Source: Candidatus Fermentibacterota bacterium (GTDB lineage: Bacteria; Fermentibacterota; Fermentibacteria; Fermentibacterales; JCC-6). Taken from it: a stretch of 47,814 nucleotides of DNA. Position 1 is the first letter of the stretch. Each line of letters starts with the position of its first letter. Below the pieces are notes generated by a model, which did not search any database, was not told the DNA's origin, and was given only the letters and a program-made list of their open reading frames with translations. The stretch is from contig JAUVIR010000020.1 of NCBI GenBank assembly GCA_030592645.1, forward strand, positions 1 to 47,814, written 5' to 3'. Positions 8,754 through 17,851 of this stretch are shown here, piece after piece. Made by a program: the position numbers and the translations under genes.

Positions 8754-10084
8754 AACTGCTCCTGAAATACAAATATTCCATCATCGTCTGTGCGGTTCTG
8801 CTGCCCAGGATAGCATGGTTCTTTCTACTTGGAGGGAATCTGCCTGAACCACCAAGGGATCAGGGATTTTACATATCCATAGCCGGGAGGATCGTGGAAG
8901 GGGAGGGAATCTCCTACAGCAGGGAGATGGGTTTCCTCCGAAGTACAATGACAAGAGAGGCTCTGTTTCTTACCACCTGGAGTCAGGATCCTGAGTATAT
9001 GTTCGGCATTATACCTGTTGAAACCCCCACAGCTTCGATCGAACCTGGATATCCGCTTCTTCTTGCATCCGTTTTCATGATAACGGGACCATCTGCAGGA
9101 GCCGTTTTCTTTCTGAATTCGATCTTCGCGCTGCTTGGTGCGTGGGCGGTCTGGAAACTCACAGCTGAGAACTGGGGAGAAAAGCAGGCTCTGCTTGCGG
9201 CACTCATCTGGTCACTCTACCCATACTACGTTTATTACAGTGCCTACGCCATGACGGATATGATCCATATTTCACTGCTCCCGCTCATCATTCTCCTGAC
9301 TCTGAGGTCGTCTATTAAAACTGGAGCCGGCTTTGTTTCCGGTCTTGCAACAGGCATTCTATTTCTGATCAGGAGTACCGCTATCCTTTTAGTGCCGCTT
9401 CAGATGGTCTGGCTGTTTGTAAAAAGAAAATGGAGAGCTGCACTGGTGCTGATGGCGGGTTTTATTCTATGCTGCATTCCCTGGGTTGCCCGAAATCAGC
9501 TGGTTCTTGGAAGCCCTGTACTTATGCCCACCAAAGGCTCACTCAATCTGTGGATGCGGAATAACCCATCCCTGCTGGCGATTGAAGGGATCAGTATTCC
9601 CGGTTTCATCGAGGATGGTATTAGAAGGAGTGAACTGCTTGAATACCCTGTCATGGACGGGTTCGATACGGAACTGGATCGAAGCCGCCTTCTTATGGAC
9701 AGAGCAAAGGAATTCATCTTCGCGAACCCGTTGCTTTTTTCATATCTGACAGTGAAAAGATCAGGGCTGTTCCTCTCGCCGATTGGCGGAACGATCGAAA
9801 ACCCGATAGCAAAACTGGCGGGTTTATTGATCTATCTCCCAATGCTTATCATAGCTGCAGGTGAAGCATTCAGGCGGCGAAGGGACGGAAGAGTTATCCT
9901 TCTTGTATCATTTTTCGCGTTATACCTGGCTCTTCATTCACTAGCTCACGGTGGTGTGCGGTACAGGCTGCCTGTTGATACGATTCTTATCATTCTGGCA
10001 TCTCTATTTGCAGGCCGAAGAGCAGGATGGGGGGAGAAGGTTCTCTCTACAGGAAAAGGTGAAAGGGAAATAGAAGATAAATGA
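8750..10084 (+). CDS. GT39/ArnT-like membrane glycosyltransferase, copy 1
   Basis: 444 residues with about ten membrane segments. The first periplasmic loop carries the acidic PRDQGFYISIAGRI, resembling the catalytic acidic residue of ArnT/PMT (GT39/GT83) enzymes that use polyprenyl-phosphate sugars. A later loop contains GSLNLWMRNNP, shared in form with the second transferase at 10824 (GGVNLWEYNGR), so the two are probably paralogues. Likely role: adding a sugar from a lipid-phosphate donor on the periplasmic face. The exact sugar is unknown. ATGA overlaps on both sides place it in one transcriptional unit with the exporter and the deacetylase. Confidence 0.82.
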   Translation: MKLLLKYKYSIIVCAVLLPRIAWFFLLGGNLPEPPRDQGFYISIAGRIVEGEGISYSREMGFLRSTMTREALFLTTWSQDPEYMFGIIPVETPTASIEPGYPLLLASVFMITGPSAGAVFFLNSIFALLGAWAVWKLTAENWGEKQALLAALIWSLYPYYVYYSAYAMTDMIHISLLPLIILLTLRSSIKTGAGFVSGLATGILFLIRSTAILLVPLQMVWLFVKRKWRAALVLMAGFILCCIPWVARNQLVLGSPVLMPTKGSLNLWMRNNPSLLAIEGISIPGFIEDGIRRSELLEYPVMDGFDTELDRSRLLMDRAKEFIFANPLLFSYLTVKRSGLFLSPIGGTIENPIAKLAGLLIYLPMLIIAAGEAFRRRRDGRVILLVSFFALYLALHSLAHGGVRYRLPVDTILIILASLFAGRRAGWGEKVLSTGKGEREIEDK

Positions 10085-10803
10085 AGGTGCTTGTAACGAT
10101 AGATGATGCAGGAATGGCTGCCGGGGTGAACAGCGCAGCCCGGATACTTCTTCCCCGAGGTGTGGTTCATTGCCTGAGCATTATGGCTACTGGTCCTGCG
10201 GTGCCGCGAGCGGTTGAACTTGCCCTGAATAATGATGTAGCTGTATCCGTTCATCTTAACTGTGTGCAGCCTCCCTTTCTTGTCGAGGATGGTTTTCCAG
10301 GTTCACATTCTGCATGGTTAATAAAGGGCGCGAAGTTCGCTGAAAAAGTCAGAAATGAGTGGCGCAGCCAGATAGAGAAAATCCTTTCAACCGGACTTGC
10401 TGTTTCAGGACTGGACAGCCACCAGCATCTTCACAACACTGCCGGGTTGAGGGAGGTTATTCTTGATCTTGCCGAAGAGTACGGTATAGGAACAGTAAGG
10501 GGAGCGGTCCTTCCGGACAGATTTCGAAAACCTTCATGCTTCATCCTTGATATCCTTGGCAGAAAACTGGTGAGATCAGCTGTCATCCGGGGCATTGGAA
10601 CACCGGATCTGATGCTGGGATTTTCAAAAAGTGGTAACGTTACCAGGAGTTACCTTGAGAGAATTGAGGGAAGTATAGAAGGCGAAGGAGTTGCTGAGCT
10701 TGTCATGCACCCTGCAACGACACCGGTATGGACATCGACACAGACCGATGAGCTTGAGCTGATGCGGTCGGAATGGTTTGCCGAATGGTTGAAAAAGCAC
10801 TAG
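10081..10803 (+). CDS. ChbG/YdjC-like carbohydrate deacetylase
   Basis: 240 residues of the YdjC/ChbG (NodB-unrelated TIM-barrel) deacetylase family, which removes N-acetyl groups from amino sugars. Visible metal and catalytic motifs: TIDDAG (residues 6-11; most relatives have DDFG), VHLN near 59 and DSHQHLH near 118-124. No signal peptide, so action is expected on a cytosolic or membrane-facing lipid-linked sugar. It is sandwiched between two GT39-like genes, which suggests that the deacetylated product is their donor or acceptor (inference), by analogy with ArnD acting before ArnT. Confidence 0.85.
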   Translation: MKVLVTIDDAGMAAGVNSAARILLPRGVVHCLSIMATGPAVPRAVELALNNDVAVSVHLNCVQPPFLVEDGFPGSHSAWLIKGAKFAEKVRNEWRSQIEKILSTGLAVSGLDSHQHLHNTAGLREVILDLAEEYGIGTVRGAVLPDRFRKPSCFILDILGRKLVRSAVIRGIGTPDLMLGFSKSGNVTRSYLERIEGSIEGEGVAELVMHPATTPVWTSTQTDELELMRSEWFAEWLKKH

Positions 10804-10823
10804 GAGCGTCGGACAGGCTCCTG

Positions 10824-12251
10824 ATGAAAAGAATTCTGCTGATAGCCCTGATTGCGAGAATACTCGTATTCGGCGCGGCTTCGCAGGGTGTATTCCTGAT
10901 AGGAGAAGGCAGGACACAGGCTGATCTGGCGCAGAATATTCTTAATGGAAGAGGCTTCATGCTTTCGCAGAGCATGATGCATCCGGAAAGAGAAGAACAG
11001 GCTCCACCGATGTTTCGCAGATCTTTTGAGTTTTTCAGGAGGGTAGACGGCTATTATGGAGCTTTAAGACCTGGACAGCCGACAATGTTCCTGGTTCCCG
11101 GATACGCAGTATTTATGGCGGGGATCTTCGGGATATTTGGAGCAGGTAATTACCTTGCGGTAAGAGGTATTCAGTTGATCCTGGGGCTTATTACCGTATT
11201 TATCGGTCTGAAAATTGCGGGACGCTTCCTCAGTGGCCGCTACCTGTTTTTCGGGGGGCTCTTCTTCGCACTTAATCCCTTTGAGCTTTACTACGAGGCA
11301 ATTCCAGCGACTCAGGCGCTATTCTCACTTTTATTTCTTCTGGGAGTACTACTATCATTGAAGCTGCTTGAACGCAGCTTCAAAGGAGGCAGTGTTCTGC
11401 TCAACGCTGCCATGACAGGAGCAGTATGGGCTCTTGCTTTCTATGTGCGTCCCGCTGCATTACCGATGATGCTGTGGCTTGTATTGATACTGCCTTTCAC
11501 ACCGATTCATAAGAGAATAACAGATAGATTAAAAGGTGTTTCGAAATCCGCAGTGGAGAGACAATGGTTTTCCGGAAGGGGTTTTGTTTCTGCAGTCACC
11601 ATTCTGGCTGTATTCTCCCTGCTCATGCTTCCATGGGGACTTCGGAACAGGGAGATATCCGGAACATTCCGTTTTATGCCTGCTCAGGGCGGAGTTAATC
11701 TATGGGAGTACAATGGAAGAATATTCACCGATCACTTCGAAAATGAAACTGAAGGCGCACTTCTTCTTTACAGTGATTTAAGAGAGGAGTATCTTGGCAG
11801 GCTCAATTCCCCTGAACTTGCGGAGTTCCCTGAATTCAGAGATGAGCCGGAATGGGTAAGGGATGAGATCCTGTACGAAAGGAATATCCGTTTCATGCTT
11901 GAGAATCCTGTACTGACATTAAGGCTGATATCTCTTCGGTTTGTGGAATTTTTCAAACCATTCCCTCTGAATTCATTTTCCCCGCTCTATACTCTTGCAG
12001 GCCTACTGGCACTGTTCTGGGTACTGTTCTTCGTCTGGGGAGGAGCTGTAAGGTGTTCTTATGAACATGGATATGAAGGCTTTTATATTGCGACTATCGT
12101 CGCGGGTTATTCGCTTATGCACCTTCTTACTGCTTCGGGTACTCCACATAGAATTGCTATTGATTTCCCCATGGCTATCCTGGCCCTCTGCGGCATCAGA
12201 TACTCAATTCGACGGTTTCTTGCCTGGAGGGAACTCAAGTATGCGGACTGA
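10824..12251 (+). CDS. GT39/ArnT-like membrane glycosyltransferase, copy 2
   Basis: 475 residues from the ATG at 10824 (upstream in-frame ATGs at 10773 and 10785 lie inside the deacetylase gene). About ten membrane segments. The first loop contains GEGRTQADLAQNILNGRG with an acidic residue in the place expected for GT39 enzymes, then LVPGYAVFMAG, the usual 'PGYP' region. GGVNLWEYNGR matches the NLW region of the copy at 8750. Probable role: a second lipid-phosphate-sugar-dependent transfer on the periplasmic side. The 3' end overlaps the GT9 gene by 11 bases. Confidence 0.82.
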   Translation: MKRILLIALIARILVFGAASQGVFLIGEGRTQADLAQNILNGRGFMLSQSMMHPEREEQAPPMFRRSFEFFRRVDGYYGALRPGQPTMFLVPGYAVFMAGIFGIFGAGNYLAVRGIQLILGLITVFIGLKIAGRFLSGRYLFFGGLFFALNPFELYYEAIPATQALFSLLFLLGVLLSLKLLERSFKGGSVLLNAAMTGAVWALAFYVRPAALPMMLWLVLILPFTPIHKRITDRLKGVSKSAVERQWFSGRGFVSAVTILAVFSLLMLPWGLRNREISGTFRFMPAQGGVNLWEYNGRIFTDHFENETEGALLLYSDLREEYLGRLNSPELAEFPEFRDEPEWVRDEILYERNIRFMLENPVLTLRLISLRFVEFFKPFPLNSFSPLYTLAGLLALFWVLFFVWGGAVRCSYEHGYEGFYIATIVAGYSLMHLLTASGTPHRIAIDFPMAILALCGIRYSIRRFLAWRELKYAD

Positions 12252-13275
12252 ATCCCCCGTTCTTCTGGTAAAGACGCATGCCTTCGGTGATGCTCTGCTC
12301 TGTACACCTGTTGTACGGGAACTTGCAGGAAAAGATGAAACTGAATACTGGGTTCTTACCGGTTACTCCGCTGCCCCTGTATGGGAACGGTTTCCGGGGA
12401 TAGATAGAGTATTTGTTGCCCCTGTACCTCCAGCTTCGGGCATCAGCGGTTTTCTGAGTCTTGCACGCTGGAGTTTGCGGAACAGAAAATATCTGAAGTG
12501 TGTAAAGGAATCCTTCGTTTTTCAGGGATCACCGGCTATAAGAAGATGGGTCAGGTTTTTAACTGGCTCACCTGTAAGGTCTTCAGGGGGTAGATCACTT
12601 GGTAAATGGGAAAAAGTGTTTCCGATGATAGAAACAGATTATGCCGGGTATTCGTATTCGAAAACTGCCGGTGTAACTCCCGAAGACTGGCGCCCGGTGT
12701 TTCAGGTAAGAGAAACGGAAAGAGAATGGGCACTGAATATGCAGCTGCCGAGCCCGCTATTTGCGATAGCTCCAGGCGGAGGAAAGAATCCAAGGGATAC
12801 TGTACTTGAAAAAAGATGGTTTCCCGAGAGGTACGCAATAATTGCCGATCGGCTTATCGCCGCCCGATTCAGTATCGTTCTCATAGGAGGAATTGATGAC
12901 AGGGAGGCTGCGAAGGAGATGCAGAAGCGATGCAGAACCGATCTCCTTGATATGACTGGAAGAACAACATGGGGGCAGACTGCCGCAATTCTCGATAGAT
13001 GTTTCGGGTTTCTCGGCGCTGACAGCGGAACCGCGCATCTGGCTGCGGCAAGAGAAATTCCCTCGGTAGTCCTATTCGGTCCATCATCCCCCCGAACCCT
13101 GTTTGCGGAGGGACTTGTTACACCAGTGCAGGGAATTGCGGATTGCTCGCCCTGTTATTCGAACAGTCTATTTCCGGGCTGTACTCGCGGAAGGGCGATA
13201 TGTATGGATACTATCGAGACAGAAGTGGTCTGGTCAGCTCTGCAGAAAGTAATAAATGAAAATTACGGCAGTTAA
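12241..13275 (+). CDS. glycosyltransferase family 9 (heptosyltransferase-like)
   Basis: 344 residues from the ATG at 12241, supported by GGAGGG nine bases upstream; a longer frame begins at 12061 but would run 190 bp into the previous gene. Cytosolic GT-B enzyme: N-terminal VLLVKTHAFGDALLCTPVVR is the typical start of ADP-heptose:LPS heptosyltransferases, and the C-terminal nucleotide-sugar site reads GADSGTAHLAAA (about 260) followed by FGPSSPRT. The C-terminal Cys pair (CSPCYSN ... FPGC) is also common in GT9. Suggests an LPS inner core or a heptose-containing glycan. Which acceptor it uses is not determinable. Confidence 0.92.
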   Translation: MRTESPVLLVKTHAFGDALLCTPVVRELAGKDETEYWVLTGYSAAPVWERFPGIDRVFVAPVPPASGISGFLSLARWSLRNRKYLKCVKESFVFQGSPAIRRWVRFLTGSPVRSSGGRSLGKWEKVFPMIETDYAGYSYSKTAGVTPEDWRPVFQVRETEREWALNMQLPSPLFAIAPGGGKNPRDTVLEKRWFPERYAIIADRLIAARFSIVLIGGIDDREAAKEMQKRCRTDLLDMTGRTTWGQTAAILDRCFGFLGADSGTAHLAAAREIPSVVLFGPSSPRTLFAEGLVTPVQGIADCSPCYSNSLFPGCTRGRAICMDTIETEVVWSALQKVINENYGS

Positions 13276-14707
13276 CCCGCCTTTCATCACAGGATACAGC
13301 CGGGGACAGAGAAGCCCTGCTGTTACCAAAAGCGGTACACTCTACTACCCGATATGGCTTGCTTATGCGACGGGAGCCCTGGAAAAGGCGGGACATGAAG
13401 TTGATCTTATGGATTCGCCCGCAGACGGTCTGGATATCGGGCAGACACTGGAGCGTATCAACCTTTTCGACCCGGGTCTTGTGATACTGGAAACTTCCAC
13501 TCCTTCAATCGAATCGGATGTGCAGTTCGCCGACACAATAGCCGCTGAAGGACGATTCGTTGCGCTGGTGGGAACACACCCCTCCGCGCTTCCGGAAGAT
13601 ACACTTAATATGGGCAGCAGATTCGGGGCTGTTGTAGTCGGTGAATACGAGAATCCTCTTACAGAACTGGCCCGGGCGATGCAAAGCGATAAGGATCCTT
13701 CCGGCGTTAAGGGGCTCTATCTCAGACAGCCGAACGGTGAAATCCTCTTTACCGGGGATGCGGAGAGACTGAGTGATCTCGATTCCCTTCCTTACGTCAG
13801 CAGTATCTATTCCAGACATCTTGATATCTACAGGTACAATAACCCGAATGCTCTCTACCCACAGGTAATGATAATGGGCGGCAGAGGCTGTCCGCATGGC
13901 TGTACCTTCTGTGTTTTCCCTCAGACTCTGCAGGGAAGAGCGTTCAGAAGAAGATCGATCGGGAACATTACAGGTGAGATGCTCTGGGTTCAGAATAATA
14001 TGCCGGAGGTTCGCGCGGTATTTTTCGAGGATGACACGATATCAGTAGACAGGAAGCGTCTACAGGAACTTGCCCGATCATTTATCGAGAACGGAGTAAG
14101 TGTTTCATGGACATCGAACATGAGGGCGGACGTTGACCTGGAAACCCTGATACTCTGCAGGAAAGCCGGACTGCGCACAGTATGTGTAGGCTTTGAAAGC
14201 GGCAGCGATAGAATGCTCACTAATATGCGCAAGGGTATAACGGTCGAAATGTCTCTGAAGTTTGCCCGGAATGCCAGAGAAGCTGGAATACTGGTTCACG
14301 GATGTTTCATGGTGGGTACACGTGGTGAAGATAAAGAGAGTATGAGGGAAACGCTTGAACTTGCCCTTAGAATCAACCCTGATACGGCTCAATTCTATCC
14401 CATGATGGTCTATCCGGGTACAGAAGCATACACTCAAGCGCTTGAATCGAACAACCTTATGGCTGAAAACTGGAGAGACTGGCTGACGGAAGAGGGGCTG
14501 CACAGCTGCGTAATAAGAACTGAAGAACTCTCTTCTGAAGAACTGGTGGACTTCTGCGATTATGCAAGGCGAAAGTTTTATCTGAGGCCCTTTTACATAA
14601 TCAGAAAACTGTGGAGCAGCCTTCTTGATAAAGATGAACGGAGAAGGACATTCCGCGCGTTCTCGACTTTCAGAAAGTATCTTTTCAGGAATTCAAGGCA
14701 GAGGTGA
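13256..14707 (+). CDS. B12-binding radical SAM enzyme of the glycan locus
   Basis: 483 residues. Residues 1-140 form a cobalamin-binding Rossmann domain (MKITAVNPPF start; GTHPSALPED near 103), and the radical SAM barrel holds the cluster-binding CX3CX2C at Cys212, Cys216 and Cys219. No obvious periplasmic signal. This B12-rSAM layout is used for methylations of unactivated carbons and for ring or skeletal rearrangements (established for the superfamily). Here it begins inside the end of the GT9 gene and overlaps the GT2 gene by four bases, so the substrate is probably a sugar or polyprenyl lipid of this locus (inference). The reaction is unknown. Confidence 0.9.
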   Translation: MKITAVNPPFITGYSRGQRSPAVTKSGTLYYPIWLAYATGALEKAGHEVDLMDSPADGLDIGQTLERINLFDPGLVILETSTPSIESDVQFADTIAAEGRFVALVGTHPSALPEDTLNMGSRFGAVVVGEYENPLTELARAMQSDKDPSGVKGLYLRQPNGEILFTGDAERLSDLDSLPYVSSIYSRHLDIYRYNNPNALYPQVMIMGGRGCPHGCTFCVFPQTLQGRAFRRRSIGNITGEMLWVQNNMPEVRAVFFEDDTISVDRKRLQELARSFIENGVSVSWTSNMRADVDLETLILCRKAGLRTVCVGFESGSDRMLTNMRKGITVEMSLKFARNAREAGILVHGCFMVGTRGEDKESMRETLELALRINPDTAQFYPMMVYPGTEAYTQALESNNLMAENWRDWLTEEGLHSCVIRTEELSSEELVDFCDYARRKFYLRPFYIIRKLWSSLLDKDERRRTFRAFSTFRKYLFRNSRQR

Positions 14708-15675
14708 TTAGTATTACTTCAAAAAATATCAGTGTGGTCGTACCTTCGTACAATGATGCCCGAAACCTTGAAAAATGTCTTGAGGCGCTCAGCAGGCAGA
14801 CCCTGCGGAATGAACTTGAGATCGTGGTATCTCTCGACGGGGGAGACAAGCTTCCCCCGGAAGTCGCGGAAAGAGCTGATAGAGTTCTTTGGGGAGAGCA
14901 CTCGGGTCCGGCAGGAGCAAGAAACAGGGGGTGGAGGGCATCTACAGGTGAACTTGTGCTGTTTACCGATTCCGACTGTATTCCATACCCGGACTGGGCC
15001 GCGCAGATGGTTCTGGTTCTAGGCGATGGGGCAGACGCGGTGAAGGGTGTCTATTCGGAGGGTGGTACAAGAATCATCCAGAGGCTGGCACAGGTAGAAT
15101 TCGATGAACGTTACAAGCTTCTGAAAAAGCACGATATCATCGATGTTATCGATACCTATTCTGCAGGATACAGACGCTCTGTACTGGAGAGCATGGGAGG
15201 ATTCGATGAATCCTTTCCATTCCCCGATCATGAAGATATTGATCTTTCCTGCAGAATGACCGGAGACGGGTACGAACTTCGTTTCGCTCCCCTGGCGAAA
15301 GTATCCCACAGGCACCGCGAGACCTGGAGGAAATACTTTCGTATGAAGTTCTCAAGGGGGAGGTGGAGGATGAAGGTCGTCAAGCGCTATCCCCGCAGGG
15401 CGGGAACTGATACCTATACTCCGAGGTGCATGAAACTGCAGATAATCCTGTGCCCCCTTCTGGTGCCCGTGTTACTTCTGCTGCCCGCAGCCATACTTCC
15501 ATTTGCTTTATGGGGAGGTCTATTCATACTCTCCACTATCCCGCTTGCCCTGACTGCATTCCGGAGTGATCCTCCGCTTGTTCCGCTGGTTCCGATATTC
15601 GCCTTCTGGAGAGGCTCTGCTCTTTTCTCAGGTCTGCTGTGGGGTATATTCGCTTCTGAAGAGGTGAATAAATGA
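14704..15675 (+). CDS. glycosyltransferase family 2
   Basis: 323 residues; start codon GTG at 14704 overlapping the previous stop (GTGA). GT-A fold: N-terminal VVVPSYNDARNLEKCLEAL, the DXD-type metal site FTDSDCIP (about 79-86), and the ED pair in PDHEDIDLSCRM (about 177). The last 80 residues contain two membrane segments that anchor it to the inner membrane. Likely adds one sugar from a nucleotide donor to the lipid-linked chain. Donor and linkage unknown. Confidence 0.9.
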   Translation: MISITSKNISVVVPSYNDARNLEKCLEALSRQTLRNELEIVVSLDGGDKLPPEVAERADRVLWGEHSGPAGARNRGWRASTGELVLFTDSDCIPYPDWAAQMVLVLGDGADAVKGVYSEGGTRIIQRLAQVEFDERYKLLKKHDIIDVIDTYSAGYRRSVLESMGGFDESFPFPDHEDIDLSCRMTGDGYELRFAPLAKVSHRHRETWRKYFRMKFSRGRWRMKVVKRYPRRAGTDTYTPRCMKLQIILCPLLVPVLLLLPAAILPFALWGGLFILSTIPLALTAFRSDPPLVPLVPIFAFWRGSALFSGLLWGIFASEEVNK

Positions 15676-17063
15676 AACTGGCGCCTGTTAGAAGAGCTGA
15701 CCGCGTACTGATGATCCTTCTGATCACAGCCGATGCGATAACCATTCCATTTGTATTCATGCTTACATGGGTTCTCAGAACTGTGATATTCGCAGGTAAC
15801 CTGCCGGACTTTCATCATCAGTTGAGTCTCTATCTGATGGTACTGCCAGTAGTTGCCGTCCTATGGATATTCTCCTTCGCCAGAGCAGGCCTGTACACTC
15901 CCAGGAGACATCTTGGAAGCATGGGTGAGCTGCAGCAGCTTCTTAAAGCTTTTGTGTTTCTTCTTGTTGCACTCATGGCTGCGAGCTATATGGGAAGAAT
16001 GGAGTTTTCCAGGGTTATCCTCTTTATGTTCATAGGAATTTCCATACCCATGACAGCGTTCGCAAGGTTCCTTGCAAGAAAGATAGCGAACTTGATTGCT
16101 CCGGTACGGGAAGCTCCGAGAATTCTCATTGTAGGAACCGGAGAGGTGGCGGCAAGGGTTATTACGGCTCTGAGGAGGCTTCCGGGAAAGGCTCCCGAAC
16201 TGGTGGGCGTAGTTTATTCAGTCCCGACTGATGAAGCTGTGTTCGAAAATGTGGAAATCGTATCTTCCCTCGATGATATCGTAGAGACGATAAGCAGGTT
16301 GAAAGTTGATGAAGTCTTCTTCGCGGCAACTGAACTTGACAGATCCAGAATACTGGAAATTATTTCTCTGGTAGAGAATACAGAGATTCATTACAGGCTG
16401 GTAACAGATCTCTTTGAGATTGCGCTGGGAGTAACGGATCTCGATGATCTGGCGAAGCTGCCCATTGTTGAAATCGGTTACGGCGAACCGGGAGCACTGC
16501 ACAGAATTACCAAAAGATTCATGGATATATCGATATCATCTGTACTCCTTCTGATTCTTCTTCCACTGATGTCAGTGATCTACCTTCTGCAGCTCTTTAG
16601 AAAGAACGGCTCACCTGTTTTCACTCAGAAGAGGGTAGGGCTCAAGGGAAAAGAATTCACGCTTTACAAATTCAGGACAATGAAACCTGAATCCGATGAG
16701 TACGAGGTTGCTCCCATCTCGATGAACGATTCAAGGGTTACGGGTATTGGAAAAATTCTGAGAAGAACAAGCCTGGACGAACTCCCTCAGCTCTTCAACA
16801 TTCTGCGAGGCGACATGAGCCTGGTGGGGCCAAGGCCCGAAATGCCTTTCATAGTGGACAAGTATACAAGCTGGCAGAGGCACAGACTGGATGTTAAACC
16901 CGGGCTTACCGGCATGTGGCAGATCATGGGCAGAAAGGAGCTTCCCCTTCATGATAATCTGGGATATGATTACTACTATATTAGGAATCAGTCTCTGATG
17001 CTTGATTTCACTATTCTGCTCAGAACAGTTGCGACAATATTCAAGGGAAGGGGTGCATACTGA
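15672..17063 (+). CDS. polyprenyl-phosphate glycosyl-1-phosphate transferase (WbaP/WcaJ type)
   Basis: Initiating enzyme that loads a sugar-1-phosphate onto undecaprenyl phosphate. Order: four to five N-terminal membrane segments (1-130), a CoA-binding-like Rossmann region (ILIVGTGEVAARVITAL, about 148-165), and the catalytic domain from about 275: KRFMDI, FTQKRVG, YKFRTMK, the RRTSLDELPQLFNILRGDM stretch and VGPRPE. All family motifs are intact and 463 residues is the usual length. A second initiating enzyme of a different family (WecA/MraY type) lies at 20606, so the locus may build two glycans or use alternative first sugars. Confidence 0.95.
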   Translation: MKLAPVRRADRVLMILLITADAITIPFVFMLTWVLRTVIFAGNLPDFHHQLSLYLMVLPVVAVLWIFSFARAGLYTPRRHLGSMGELQQLLKAFVFLLVALMAASYMGRMEFSRVILFMFIGISIPMTAFARFLARKIANLIAPVREAPRILIVGTGEVAARVITALRRLPGKAPELVGVVYSVPTDEAVFENVEIVSSLDDIVETISRLKVDEVFFAATELDRSRILEIISLVENTEIHYRLVTDLFEIALGVTDLDDLAKLPIVEIGYGEPGALHRITKRFMDISISSVLLLILLPLMSVIYLLQLFRKNGSPVFTQKRVGLKGKEFTLYKFRTMKPESDEYEVAPISMNDSRVTGIGKILRRTSLDELPQLFNILRGDMSLVGPRPEMPFIVDKYTSWQRHRLDVKPGLTGMWQIMGRKELPLHDNLGYDYYYIRNQSLMLDFTILLRTVATIFKGRGAY

Positions 17064-17851
17064 TCGCCAGCTTACTTCTATTCATTCTTTCCCTGCAATC
17101 CTTCCCGAGCGGCCCGGGTGCGGCTGGATGCGCATGCGGTACTTATGCATGGTCGAACGACGCATCTTCATGTCTCTCTGCTCCGGCGGGATTGGTCAGA
17201 ATCACCGGGACCCAGTTCTCAGTTTATTCCACTGCAAGTGATATGGATAATAACAGCATCTTCGCCGCTTCAGCCTTTGAATTGAGCGGAAAACACTTCG
17301 GGGCAGCTGCAGGACTTATTCGTTCCGAATTCGAACCTGATACCCTTCTGGTTGCACTGATCGCAGCTAAGACCCTCAAAGGAGATCCAATTGGTTTCAT
17401 GGAGGGTGTTTTCGGACCAAGTATATCTGTAGGCGGATCACTGGGCCTGATAGTTACAGATGACGATACCGGAAATTCCAGTGAGATGTTCTCAGCAGGA
17501 TTTGGTTTTCAGTTCTCGGTCTTTCCGACAATCGCCATAGGTGCGGACGTTTCCAATCTAAGGATCTACGGAGACAGCCTGCAGGAAAGGGTTATCGGTT
17601 ACGGTTTCTCAACTGTGTTTGACAGGAGTTTTCGAGGTCATTTCACTGTAACGAATGGAAAGAGTGCTCTCGGTTTCGATCTTAAGGTCAAGGATTGGCT
17701 TACAGTGAGAACCGGATCCGATGGATCGTCCTGGAACGCAGGTTTCTCCTTTGAACATGATTGGTTTAAACTGGACTGGGCAGTGATACTGAACGACCAT
17801 GACTGCAGGCAGGTTCTGGGTATTTCCGTATCTCCGGGAGGTTATCTGTGA
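17060..17851 (+). CDS. PorV-like outer-membrane protein (probable CTG start)
   Basis: The first standard start in this frame is a TTG at 17192, but that would remove the signal peptide. The frame extends unbroken to a CTG at 17060 that has AAGGGG six bases upstream and overlaps the previous stop (CTGA). The extension reads as a signal peptide (LIASLLLFILSLQSFPS) followed by AWSNDASSCLSAPAGL, the N-terminal pattern of PorV/UPF0164-type barrels, where 'NPAGL' is typical. The rest is glycine-rich, amphipathic beta-strand sequence. PorV shuttles type IX substrates and delivers A-LPS in Bacteroidota; here that role is only inferred. 264 residues. An AUA at 17057 is a less likely alternative start. 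Confidence 0.7.
   Translation: MIASLLLFILSLQSFPSGPGAAGCACGTYAWSNDASSCLSAPAGLVRITGTQFSVYSTASDMDNNSIFAASAFELSGKHFGAAAGLIRSEFEPDTLLVALIAAKTLKGDPIGFMEGVFGPSISVGGSLGLIVTDDDTGNSSEMFSAGFGFQFSVFPTIAIGADVSNLRIYGDSLQERVIGYGFSTVFDRSFRGHFTVTNGKSALGFDLKVKDWLTVRTGSDGSSWNAGFSFEHDWFKLDWAVILNDHDCRQVLGISVSPGGYL

Noticed and set aside
12061..12240. N-terminal extension of the GT9 gene from an upstream ATG
   Set aside because: It would overlap the preceding transferase by about 190 bp, is hydrophobic and unlike GT9, and the internal ATG at 12241 has GGAGGG at the right distance.
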